Of a stretch of 14,378 nucleotides of DNA, positions 7,068-14,044 are shown one piece after another. Source of the DNA: Ga0077527 sp038144955. Its GTDB lineage: Bacteria; Pseudomonadota; Gammaproteobacteria; Burkholderiales; SG8-41. The DNA lies in assembly GCA_038144955.1 (NCBI GenBank), contig JAYQOT010000056.1:1-14378 (forward strand), read 5' to 3'. The translations under genes and the position numbers were made by a program. Numbering within the stretch: the first letter of the stretch is position 1; each line of letters begins with the position of its first letter. Below the pieces are notes generated by a model. It ran no database searches. It was given only the letters and a program-made list of their open reading frames with translations, and had not been told where the DNA came from.

Positions 7068-7597
7068 CCGGCGGCAGGCTTCTCGGAATCGATCTTGAGG
7101 GCACGACCGACCCGGGTGTGCATGTTGTAGGCGCCGGCCAGCACCGTGATTTCGGTGACGGCGCGGTCGTCGAAATGTTTTTTCAGTTCTGCGTGCAGTG
7201 CATCGGGTACGTCGATGTCGCGGGTCATGGCATCGGTCCAGGCCAGTGCTGCGCGCTGCGCTGGCGTGAAGCGGGAAGAGGGCTGCCAGTCTGCGAGGTC
7301 GGCAATCTGTTCCTGGGTAAGACCGGCTTTCAGGGCATGGTTTGAGCCGTGGATCTGCGCCTGGTACTGCGCACCGTTGAGGATGGATACCCGCAGGATG
7401 ATCATCTCGCGCAGTGCCGCATCGAGCGTGGTGCTGTAGCGGATGGCGCTGTTGAAATTGAGCCACTGCTCGGCCACCGGCGGGCTGTTGAGCAGCACGC
7501 GGTAGAGGTTGATCAGCTTGCCGCGCTCTTTCTTTACGCGGTCGATGAAAGGGGCAAGGTCGCGGCGTTCTTCGCCGATCAGCGGTACTCGGGCCAT
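7064..7597 (-). CDS. CMD-like family protein without the Cys pair (177 aa)
   Basis: An all-helical AhpD/CMD-fold protein of 177 aa. The core signature is 'REMIILRVSILNGAQYQAQI' then His83: Glu64, Tyr78 and His83 match the E...Y...H type of this family, while the CxxC of AhpD is absent. The pattern 'TPAQRAALAWTDAMTRDIDV' at about 110-129 is the usual second motif. Such proteins often sit in catabolic operons as decarboxylases, hydrolases or unknowns. It follows the hydrolase gene by 28 nt and overlaps the dehydrogenase start by 4 bases. No strong ribosome site precedes its ATG. Acting on the ring-opened product of the hydrolase is an inference from gene order only. Confidence 0.85.
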   Translation of the reverse strand: MARVPLIGEERRDLAPFIDRVKKERGKLINLYRVLLNSPPVAEQWLNFNSAIRYSTTLDAALREMIILRVSILNGAQYQAQIHGSNHALKAGLTQEQIADLADWQPSSRFTPAQRAALAWTDAMTRDIDVPDALHAELKKHFDDRAVTEITVLAGAYNMHTRVGRALKIDSEKPAAG

Positions 7598-7625
7598 GTC
7601 GGGATCAGTAAAGTGGGGTGGGTGC

Positions 7626-10600
7626 TCAACCGGATTTTAACCGGCCGTAACCGCCGCCGCCCGGGGTTTCGATTACAAAGGTATCGCCTGTTGCCATTTC
7701 TTGCTGCGCGCAGGCCGCAAGTTCGTCAACAGTTCCATCCGCTCGTTCCACGCGGTTGGCGCCCATGGAGCCATTCGCGCCGCCGGCCATGCCGAACGGC
7801 GCGACGCTGCGGTGTCCGGAGAGGATGGCGGCCGTCATCGGTTCCAGAAAACGGATGCGGCGGATCGCGCCGTCGCCGCCATGCCATTGTCCTGCGCCGC
7901 CGCTGCCGCGGCGGATGGCAAAGAATTCCAGCAGCACCGGGAAGCGCCATTCCAGCACTTCGGGATCGGTGAGGCGCGAGTTGGTCATGTGGGTCTGCAC
8001 GCAGGAGGTACCGTTGAAACCATTGCCTGCTCCGGAGCCGCCGGCAATGGTTTCGTAATACTGGCAGCGCTCGTTGCCGAAGGTGAAGTTGTTCATCGTC
8101 CCCTGCGAGGCACCCATCACGCCGAGCGCACCGTAGAGCGCGTCGGTCACGCACTGCGAGGTCTCGACGTTGCCGGCGACCACCGCAGCCGGATGCTGCG
8201 CATTGAGCAGGCAGCCCGGCGGCGCGATGATCTTCAGCGGGCGCAGGCAGCCGGCGTTGAGCGGGATGTCGTCGTCGACCAGCGAGCGGAATACATAGAG
8301 CACGGCCGCGAGCGTCACCGCGTAGGGAGCGTTGAAATTGCTGCCGTCCTGCGCCGAGGTGCCGGTGAAGTCGATGACCGCGCTGCGCGTGGCGCGATCC
8401 GGCCGGATGGCGACCTTGATGACGGCGCCGTGGTCCATCGCATATTCGAAGCGGCCTGCCGTGAGGCGTTCAATGACGCGGCGCACGCAGGATTCAGCGT
8501 TGTCCTGCACGTGGTTCATGTAGGCGCGCACGGTGTCGATGCCGAATTCCGTCATCGCGCGCTGCAGTTCACCCATGCCCTTGTGGTTGGCGGCGAGCAT
8601 CGCGCGCAGGTCGGCGATGTTCTGGTCGATGTTGCGGGCGGGGTAGGGGCCGCTGCCCAGCAGTTGCCGGATCGCGGTTTCCTCGAAAACGCCGTTGCGG
8701 ACAACCTGGCAATCAGTGATCAGCACGCCCTCCTGGTCGATGTGCGTGCTGTCGGGGGGCATGGAGCCCGGGGTGATGCCGCCGATGTCGGCGTGGTGGC
8801 CGCGCGAACCGACGTAGAACAACACGTTCTTTCCGTCCGCATCGAACACCGGCGAAATGACGGTGATGTCGGGCAGGTGGGTGCCGCCGGCGTAGGGGTC
8901 ATTGAGCATCCAGGCATCGCCCGGCACCATGCGTCCCGCATGCAGGCGGATCACCGCCTTGACACTTTCGCCCATCGAGCCCAGGTGCACGGGCATGTGC
9001 GGAGCATTGGCAATCAGGTGACCGTCGCCGTCGAACACCGCGCAGGAAAAGTCGAGCCGTTCCTTGATGTTGACCGAGTGCGCGGTATTGGCGAGCGTGG
9101 CGCCCATTTGCTCGGCGATCGACATGAACAGGTTGTTGAATATTTCCAGCCGCACCGGATCGGCCTGTGCGGAATTTACTGGGGCTGTGGCGTGCCTGGC
9201 TGTCTCTGTGGTGCGGGTGAGCAGCAGGTTGCGATGTGCGATGACTTCCGCTTGCCAGCCCGGATCGACAACCGTGGTGGCGTTGTCTTCGGCAATCAGC
9301 GCCGGGCCCTGCAAGGTATGGCCGGTGCACAGGACATCGCGACGGAAAACCGGGCAGTCGATCCACGCGCCGGCATGAAACAAGCGCACACTAAGATCCG
9401 CTGGTGGTTGCGTCGCGGAGGCTATGGTGTCCACCGGTTCTTCCGGCGATTCGGTATCACCGATGGCTTCAATGGCCAGTGATTCGATTACCAATGGCTT
9501 GTCGGCGGCAAAGAAACCGTAGCGCGCACGATAAAGCTGCTCGAATTCGGTTTGCATGTGCGGTCCCAGGGAGACCCGCAGCGTGCTGTCGGTGCCGAGA
9601 TATTTAAGATGGGCGTGGCGACGAAGTGAAATCCGACCGCGGGCGATGCCCTGGGCTTGCAATTCGGCGATGACTTCAGGTTCCAGTGGTTCGAGCCTGC
9701 GCACCAGCGGTTCAATTGAGCCCGGTTCCAGTCGCTGCTCGACGGCGATTTCACGGATGGCGATGGCGTCCGCGAGACCCATGCCGTAGGCCGAGAGCAC
9801 ACCGGCGAGTGGGTGGATCAATACGCGCGGCATCGACAGCGCGTCCGCGACCTTGCAGGCATGTTGTCCGGCTGCGCCGCCGAAGCACACCAGGGTATAG
9901 CCGGTGATGTCGTGACCGCGCTGCACCGAGATGGTCTTGATGGCGTTGGCCATGTTGTCGACAGCAACCTGCAGATAACCTTCAGCCATGGCCTCGATGT
10001 TTGTTATCTTATTGTTTTTATTGATTATTTCAGTATGCAGCGCGCTCATCCTGCGCTGTGCGGCAGCGACGTCGAGCGGCGCGTCGCCGCCCGCGCCGAA
10101 TACGCAGGGAAAGAAAGCGGGCTGGATGCGGCCAAGCACGACATTGCAATCGGTGATGCTGAGCGGGCCGCCGTTGCCGTAGCAGGCAGGGCCCGGCTGG
10201 GCGCCCGCGGAATCCGGGCCGACGCGCATGCGTTCGCCATCGAAATGCAGCAACGATCCTCCGCCCGCAGCCACGGTATGGATAGCCAGCATCGGCGCGC
10301 GGATGCGCACCCCGGCAACCTGCGTGTCGTAGCTGCGTTCGAGGTCGGCGGCATCACTGCCGGAGAAATGGGTGACATCGGTCGAGGTGCCACCCATGTC
10401 GAAGCCGATGATGCGGTTGAATCCGGCCTGCATTGCCGTGCGCACTGCGCCGACGATGCCGCCGGCGGGTCCGGACAGGATGCTGTCCTTGCCGCGGAAG
10501 CGTCCGGCATCGGTGAGGCCGCCGTTCGATTGCATGAAGCGCAGCGGAACATCGGCACCGAGCCCGTCACGCACTTGGTCGACATAACGCCTGAGTACTG

Positions 10601-11255
10601 GCGTCAGATAAGCGTCAACAACGGTGGTGTCGCCGCGGGCGACGATTTTCATCAGCGGACTGGTTTCGTGCGAGACCGATATCTGGCTGAATCCGGCTTC
10701 GTGTGCCCACTGTGCCAGCAGGCGTTCGTGCTGCGGGTAACGATAGCCGTGCATCAGCACGATGGCCACGCTGCACAGTCCGGCATTGCGCAACGTACGT
10801 AATTGATTACGGACCGTTTGTTCGTCAGGCGCTTGCAGAACTTTGCCGCGGGCGTCGATGCGCTCGTCAATTTCAACGGTCGAGTCGTACAAGGGCTCAG
10901 GCAGTACGATGTGCCGGCTGAAGATGTGCGGGCGATTCTGGTAACCGATGCGCAGCGCGTCGCCGAAGCCGCGGGTGATCAGCAGCGCCATGGGTTCTCC
11001 CTTGCGCTCCAGCAGTGCGTTGGTGGCAACCGTGGTGCCCATGCGGATGTCGGCAATTGCGGAAGGGGGCAGCGCGGCGTCCGCAGCCAGTCCCAGCAGC
11101 GAACGGATGCCGGCAACCGCTGCGTCGCGGTAGCGGTCCGGCGCATCCGAAAGCAGCTTGCGCGTGGCTATCGAGCCGTCGGGCCGGCGCGCGACAATAT
11201 CAGTGAAGGTGCCGCCGCGATCGATCCAGAACTGCCATTTACCATCACAAGTCAT
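7626..11255 (-). CDS. Fused HyuA-HyuB hydrolase (5-oxoprolinase/hydantoinase type)
   Basis: A single 1209-aa polypeptide joining the two subunits of ATP-dependent cyclic-amide hydrolases. The HyuA-like part (about 1-690) starts with WQFWIDRGGTFTDIVARRPD (GGTFTD at 14-19), has SGPAGG (about 261-266) and GFDMGGTSTDV (about 284-294), the ATPase-type nucleotide motifs. The HyuB-like part (about 695-1209) has 'ERLDFSCAVFDGDGHLIANA', 'NDPYAGGTHLPDI', 'GSRGHHADIGG' and the C-terminal TPGGGGYG. Fused proteins of about 1200-1290 aa with this opening are typical of 5-oxoprolinase (5-oxoproline + ATP to glutamate), but N-methylhydantoinase-like substrates are possible. The ATG at 11255 is preferred over an in-frame GTG at 11282, which falls inside the likely promoter. 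First gene of a four-gene operon. Confidence 0.92.
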   Translation of the reverse strand: MTCDGKWQFWIDRGGTFTDIVARRPDGSIATRKLLSDAPDRYRDAAVAGIRSLLGLAADAALPPSAIADIRMGTTVATNALLERKGEPMALLITRGFGDALRIGYQNRPHIFSRHIVLPEPLYDSTVEIDERIDARGKVLQAPDEQTVRNQLRTLRNAGLCSVAIVLMHGYRYPQHERLLAQWAHEAGFSQISVSHETSPLMKIVARGDTTVVDAYLTPVLRRYVDQVRDGLGADVPLRFMQSNGGLTDAGRFRGKDSILSGPAGGIVGAVRTAMQAGFNRIIGFDMGGTSTDVTHFSGSDAADLERSYDTQVAGVRIRAPMLAIHTVAAGGGSLLHFDGERMRVGPDSAGAQPGPACYGNGGPLSITDCNVVLGRIQPAFFPCVFGAGGDAPLDVAAAQRRMSALHTEIINKNNKITNIEAMAEGYLQVAVDNMANAIKTISVQRGHDITGYTLVCFGGAAGQHACKVADALSMPRVLIHPLAGVLSAYGMGLADAIAIREIAVEQRLEPGSIEPLVRRLEPLEPEVIAELQAQGIARGRISLRRHAHLKYLGTDSTLRVSLGPHMQTEFEQLYRARYGFFAADKPLVIESLAIEAIGDTESPEEPVDTIASATQPPADLSVRLFHAGAWIDCPVFRRDVLCTGHTLQGPALIAEDNATTVVDPGWQAEVIAHRNLLLTRTTETARHATAPVNSAQADPVRLEIFNNLFMSIAEQMGATLANTAHSVNIKERLDFSCAVFDGDGHLIANAPHMPVHLGSMGESVKAVIRLHAGRMVPGDAWMLNDPYAGGTHLPDITVISPVFDADGKNVLFYVGSRGHHADIGGITPGSMPPDSTHIDQEGVLITDCQVVRNGVFEETAIRQLLGSGPYPARNIDQNIADLRAMLAANHKGMGELQRAMTEFGIDTVRAYMNHVQDNAESCVRRVIERLTAGRFEYAMDHGAVIKVAIRPDRATRSAVIDFTGTSAQDGSNFNAPYAVTLAAVLYVFRSLVDDDIPLNAGCLRPLKIIAPPGCLLNAQHPAAVVAGNVETSQCVTDALYGALGVMGASQGTMNNFTFGNERCQYYETIAGGSGAGNGFNGTSCVQTHMTNSRLTDPEVLEWRFPVLLEFFAIRRGSGGAGQWHGGDGAIRRIRFLEPMTAAILSGHRSVAPFGMAGGANGSMGANRVERADGTVDELAACAQQEMATGDTFVIETPGGGGYGRLKSG

Positions 11256-11264
11256 TGATTTATA

Positions 11265-11292
11265 ATTATATTTGTTGTTCACATAGTGTTAA
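11265..11292 (-). promoter_or_regulatory. Candidate sigma70-type promoter of the hydrolase operon
   Basis: On the minus strand TTAACA (11292-11287) and TATAAT (11270-11265) are separated by 16 nt. The expected start of transcription, about 6-8 nt beyond the -10 box, falls at or just before the ATG at 11255. There is no ribosome site, so the mRNA may be leaderless. Confidence 0.5.
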
Positions 11293-11358
11293 CATGAAAA
11301 AATAAGACATTGATTACTTTGATGTTTACCTGACGCGATTTACATGGTGTTCACATGG
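11278..11358 (+). repeat. Four TTNACATRG-type short repeats ahead of the recombinase gene
   Basis: Two 20-nt blocks, TTCACATAGTGTTAACATGA (11278-11297) and TTTACATGGTGTTCACATGG (11339-11358), agree at 16 of 20 positions. Each block is itself two 9-mers (TTNACATRG, the last copy in block one ending GA) spaced 11 bp apart, i.e. on one face of the helix. A partial extra copy (TTTACCTGA) lies at 11325. They occupy the place where small serine recombinases usually have their res or regulatory sites, 40-120 bp upstream of the gene, and they overlap the hydrolase promoter. Confidence 0.6.
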
Positions 11359-11396
11359 AGCATTGCTTAATAGCGTGTTGAAAAGGAGTATGCCAC

Positions 11397-11978
11397 ATGA
11401 AAAAAGTAGCAATTTACGCTCGCGTATCAACTTCTTCCCAAACCACAGAAAACCAACTGCTAGACCTTCGCCAGACAGCACAGCGCATGGGCTACACCAT
11501 CGTCGCTGAATTCGTCGATAACGGCATCTCAGGCGCTAAGAGCCGCTGTGACAGACCCGCATTAGACCAGATGCTGAAGCAAGCAACCCAGCGGCGCTTT
11601 GACATGATTCTGTGCTGGGACATCTCGCGGCTTGGTCGCTCACTGCAAAATCTGGTCGAAATCCTGAACGAACTGCAATCACTGAAAATTGACCTGTTCT
11701 TTCAGCAACAGGGACTTGATACGAGCACCAGCAGCGGCAGGATGATGTTCAGCGTCTTCGGTGCTCTTGCTGAATATGAGCGTGAACTCATTCGTGAACG
11801 AGTGATTGCAGGTCAGCAACGAGCGAAAGCACAGGGCGTGAAACTTGGTCGTCCTTCCAAGATGAATGATGGATTACGGACTGCTATCAAACTGCTTCGC
11901 GAGAAGGGTATGGGTATTAAGCAGATTGCAGCGCAGTGCCAAGTCGGTATCGGCTCAGTCTACGCTGCACTTGCATAA
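11397..11978 (+). CDS. Small serine recombinase (resolvase/invertase family)
   Basis: A 193-aa protein with the full resolvase layout: catalytic domain opening KKVAIYARVSTSSQ with nucleophile Ser11 and Arg9; 'DNGISGAKSRCDRP' at 41-54; 'FDMILCWDISRLGRS' with Arg78 and Arg81 (68-82); long helix 'FGALAEYERELIRERV' (121-136); and a C-terminal helix-turn-helix ('GMGIKQIAAQCQVGIGSVYA', 171-190). Such enzymes cut both strands at short palindromic sites with a 2-bp stagger and carry out resolution, inversion or insertion. AAGGAG lies 8 nt before the ATG. It stands at the high-GC/low-GC boundary and its stop codon is 2 bp from direct repeat A. No transposase is visible in the window, so it is not simply a Tn3-type resolvase here. 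The type of reaction is unknown. Confidence 0.92.
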   Translation: MKKVAIYARVSTSSQTTENQLLDLRQTAQRMGYTIVAEFVDNGISGAKSRCDRPALDQMLKQATQRRFDMILCWDISRLGRSLQNLVEILNELQSLKIDLFFQQQGLDTSTSSGRMMFSVFGALAEYERELIRERVIAGQQRAKAQGVKLGRPSKMNDGLRTAIKLLREKGMGIKQIAAQCQVGIGSVYAALA

Positions 11979-12151
11979 TGGTTTTAGGCATAAAACGGAA
12001 TCGCTGGCAGACTTGGGAAGAACGTCTGGAATGGTCAGTTTTTCACTTGCTGAACATAGTTGACAGTTTGGTGTATCTTGTGTCCCTGAGTTGCTTGAAG
12101 TCCAGTCTAGCGTATGACTACCTGTTTCGGCATGAGGGTGGGAGTTACTAG
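11978..12151 (+). CDS. Possible 57-aa ORF overlapping the recombinase stop
   Basis: The recombinase stop TAA is part of TAATG, and the ATG opens a 57-codon frame (MVLGIKRNRWQTWEERLEW start, hydrophobic middle LLNIVDSLVYLVSLSCL, end RHEGGSY). The overlap would allow coupled translation. It lies almost wholly inside direct repeat A; in repeat B the same frame is broken by an early stop and a frameshift, and most base changes between copies alter residues. This argues against selection for the protein, so the DNA itself may be what is conserved. Confidence 0.25.
   Translation: MVLGIKRNRWQTWEERLEWSVFHLLNIVDSLVYLVSLSCLKSSLAYDYLFRHEGGSY
11981..12134 (+). repeat. Direct repeat, copy A (~150 bp)
   Basis: This copy matches 14114-14265. 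The first 30 nt agree at 29 positions (opening GTTTTAGGCATAAAAC), a 16-nt block CAGTTTGGTGTATCTT (12064-12079) is identical, and the last ~55 nt align without gaps at about 57%. The stretch between is looser. It begins 2 bp after the recombinase stop and ends about 50 nt before the next gene. Confidence 0.8.
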
Positions 12152-12169
12152 CCGGGGGTAGATTCTTCA

Positions 12170-12181
12170 GGGGGGGGGGGG
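12170..12181 (+). repeat. Homopolymer tract of 12 G ahead of a start codon
   Basis: Twelve consecutive G end 6 nt before the ATG at 12188, in the place of the ribosome-binding site. Tracts of this length change length readily by slippage. Here a change would alter the spacing or strength of translation initiation rather than the reading frame. A sequencing or assembly error is also possible. Confidence 0.9.
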
Positions 12182-12187
12182 CTTGGA

Positions 12188-13027
12188 ATGAGCGATCAAA
12201 AAGAATCGAAAGTATGCCCGTTTTGCTTTGAAAGAACTTTTGAGGTCGCCGCTAAGTGCGCGGTAGCAGCCATTGCAATCTGTGCGAGCGCTTTAGCAGA
12301 ATCTAAAGACCTGTCCCAGCATCTTGAGCTAGTCGGTAAATGTTTTGAAAGCACCGGCGCTGGGTACCAAATTCCGTTCTCTGCCAATTTTAGAAAAAAT
12401 ATAAGGAATGAAGAAGCTGCATGTAGCAATATGGAGTTAGTAAAGAAGTCCTTTTCCGCATTAGTCTTACCCGAGTCACAAGATGAATTTAATTTAATGT
12501 ATGAAAAGGATCCATTTAGTGGAAAAGAATCTCTAAACGTGCAATGTGTTCCGCCAGGAACTCCTGAATGCCTCCCACCAAAGAACAGAGAGTCATTGGG
12601 AAGAAAAATACGATCAGCAATTTATAATTCGAAACAACGTGAAATAAATATTGCTATTCAAAAAAAGCAAAGAGAGGAGCATAACCAGCGTTTTGGAGTC
12701 ACTGGAGTTGGCATTTACATCAAAGAAATTAGTGACAAAAGATCTATTTGTCCGGAAAGTTTTATTAATTCGTTTGACAGGAATTGTTCTATCCGAGATC
12801 CGTTTCAAATGACCGTCTCTATGTCGATACGAAATAACATGACATATCCAGTTAAAGACATAAAAGTTCGCTGCTCACAAATTGCTAAAAGTGGAACAGT
12901 CTTACGAAATACTCTCGAAACGGTTTATGACTTGTGGCAGGCGGGAGAGATACGAGAGCACAACGTAAAAATACTGAAACACGAACAATCTAATAACGTC
13001 AGCTGCCAAGTCATTTCATTTAACTAA
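12188..13027 (+). CDS. Protein with degenerate zinc-ribbon N-terminus, hydrophobic/signal-like segment and C-terminal beta domain (279 aa)
   Basis: Residues 1-24 (MSDQKESKVCPFCFERTFEV then AAKC) match the first half of the zinc ribbon of the gene at 13557, but the second CxxC is lost: after Cys24 the sequence turns into AVAAIAICASALAESK, a hydrophobic, signal-peptide-like core with an ASALA-E cleavage-like end. The rest (40-279) is polar with about nine Cys, which suits an exported, disulfide-containing protein. Residues about 170-279 ('DPFQMTVSMSIRNNMTYPVK', then a C-x-x-x-x-K-SGT-V-L element and a final NVSCQVISF) resemble a beta-sandwich domain of unknown function seen in other proteobacterial proteins; I am only moderately sure. 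AT-rich codon use differs from bases 1-11255. A 12-G tract replaces a normal ribosome site. It may be a chimera of two genes. Confidence 0.7.
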   Translation: MSDQKESKVCPFCFERTFEVAAKCAVAAIAICASALAESKDLSQHLELVGKCFESTGAGYQIPFSANFRKNIRNEEAACSNMELVKKSFSALVLPESQDEFNLMYEKDPFSGKESLNVQCVPPGTPECLPPKNRESLGRKIRSAIYNSKQREINIAIQKKQREEHNQRFGVTGVGIYIKEISDKRSICPESFINSFDRNCSIRDPFQMTVSMSIRNNMTYPVKDIKVRCSQIAKSGTVLRNTLETVYDLWQAGEIREHNVKILKHEQSNNVSCQVISFN

Positions 13028-13048
13028 AACTTTCTGAACCAGTTTTAG
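13024..13048 (+). terminator. Hairpin at the end of the 279-aa gene
   Basis: CTAAAACT and AGTTTTAG form a perfect 8-bp inverted repeat with a 9-nt loop, overlapping the stop codon. It is AT-rich and no T-run follows the stem, so it would be a weak terminator or an mRNA-stabilising hairpin. Confidence 0.35.
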
Positions 13049-13074
13049 ACCGCGTTTTCCGCAGTCCTCAGTGC

Positions 13075-13100
13075 TTTCCATTTCGGCTATAAAATGGAAA
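13075..13100 (+). repeat. Inverted repeat ahead of the 33-aa ORF
   Basis: TTTCCATTT and AAATGGAAA (9-bp arms, 8-nt spacer) end 12 nt before the ATG at 13113, just in front of its GAGGAGG ribosome site. It could be an operator or a leader hairpin. Confidence 0.4.
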
Positions 13101-13112
13101 AGAGGAGGAGCC

Positions 13113-13214
13113 ATGACCTATTCCACGGCAACACTGACTTTCAAAGAGCCGACTGAAGCGCAGGTAAAACTCTCAGCCGAGCTTGCGGCAACAATTCAGT
13201 TGGCGATAAATTAG
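13113..13214 (+). CDS. Short ORF with strong ribosome site (33 aa)
   Basis: ATG at 13113 is preceded by a strong GAGGAGG, 4 nt away, and runs to TAG at 13212. The product is MTYSTATLTFKEPTEAQVKL plus a short helical tail (SAELAATIQLAIN). No family is recognised. The strong initiation site against such a short product suggests either a real small protein or the surviving 5' end of a truncated gene. The following 340 nt have no open frame that would extend it. Confidence 0.4.
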   Translation: MTYSTATLTFKEPTEAQVKLSAELAATIQLAIN

Positions 13215-13556
13215 TTAAGGGTGAGCATATAAAATTTTGGGCGCGCCTTGATTTTGTCGGAACAGGAATATTAATTAATCACAAAATGTCATCTGCGCGG
13301 ATTGAATAAAAATTAGTTCGTAGAGAGAATCTCCCTTACAGCCATGCACAAGAAGATAATTATTTTCTTCTTTGAGGAATAACAATTCTCATAAGCTGTG
13401 ATAACAAATAATCCGCGTCTACTAAAATAATTTCTGAGCTCAAATTAGATTAGGTAATTAAAAAATTTAAGAATAAAAAAGACCAGCCAGCTGTCCTTTT
13501 ATTTCAAAGCACTACAACAAGAGCAGGTATTTAGCGTATCAGGAGAGGACTAATTC
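13215..13556. other. AT-rich intergenic stretch without a recognisable gene
   Basis: No plausible coding frame is seen on either strand in these 342 bases. The clearest structure is a 23-bp near-perfect palindrome at 13350-13372 (AAGAAGATAATTATTTTCTTCTT, arms AAGAAGA/TCTTCTT, one mismatch inside), which could be a protein-binding site or a weak terminator. A ribosome site for the next gene (AGGAGAGGA) lies at its right end. Confidence 0.5.
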
Positions 13557-13919
13557 ATGAGCGAACAAAAAGAAACGAAAGCGTGCCCATTCTGCGGCGA
13601 AGAGATTGTTGCTGTTGCTATCAAGTGCAAGCATTGCGGTGAGATGCTCAAGTCAGAAGAATATTCTCCTTCTGTAGTTGAAAATGTTTTACAGGAGACA
13701 GCCAACCTTTTTGGTAGTGCTGCAGGTAGTGCTGCATCTTCATTTTCAAAAATTGTTGGTGTGCTTCTAATTATTTTCGGCTGCTTGCTTTCTCTTTCAT
13801 TTATCGGTGCTTTAATTGGAATACCGATGATTATTGCGGGTGTGGTGTTCTTTTTCTCGCCATCACTTGCAGTAATAATATTTGTTATTGGTTATCTTTT
13901 AATTAACGCAGGACGTTAA
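13557..13919 (+). CDS. Zinc-ribbon membrane protein (120 aa)
   Basis: The N-terminus has a complete zinc ribbon: CPFCGEE (Cys10, Cys13) and CKHCGE (Cys24, Cys27), the widespread 'CPFCGEEI..AIKCKHCGE' module. A short polar and Gly/Ala/Ser-rich linker follows (30-64). Hydrophobic segments at about 66-86, 87-100 and 103-117 predict two or three membrane spans, with the zinc ribbon probably on the cytosolic side. AGGAGAGGA lies 8 nt before the ATG. Its first 24 residues share 14 identities, without gaps, with the start of the 279-aa protein at 12188, so one N-terminal module was copied or both came from the same gene family. Function is unknown. AT-rich codons and position suggest transfer with the recombinase segment. 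Confidence 0.8.
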   Translation: MSEQKETKACPFCGEEIVAVAIKCKHCGEMLKSEEYSPSVVENVLQETANLFGSAAGSAASSFSKIVGVLLIIFGCLLSLSFIGALIGIPMIIAGVVFFFSPSLAVIIFVIGYLLINAGR

Positions 13920-14044
13920 AACGTTTTATGTGCATTGATGGAATTAAAAGTAAGTGATTCCTGAACTTTTCCGAACACGAATTGCTGAGCTCATTTCCTA
14001 GTCACCAGCCGATTAATCTAAGTGCCTAGACTTACTGAACCAAG

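Noticed and set aside
6003..7466. 487-aa version of the dehydrogenase frame starting at 7466
   Set aside because: The extra 133 residues are the shadow of the CMD-like gene in another frame; homology and the ATGA overlap place the start at 7067.
7701..9482. Long plus-strand open frame (593 codons) opposite the hydrolase gene
   Set aside because: Its codon pattern is a mirror of the GC-rich hydrolase gene and the translation is Arg/Ala/His/Gly-rich without any domain; the minus-strand protein is clearly real.
12047..14043. CTTNCTGAACNA motif seen three times (about 12046, 13029, 14029)
   Set aside because: Only 12 nt with variable positions in AT-rich DNA; too short to separate from chance by eye.
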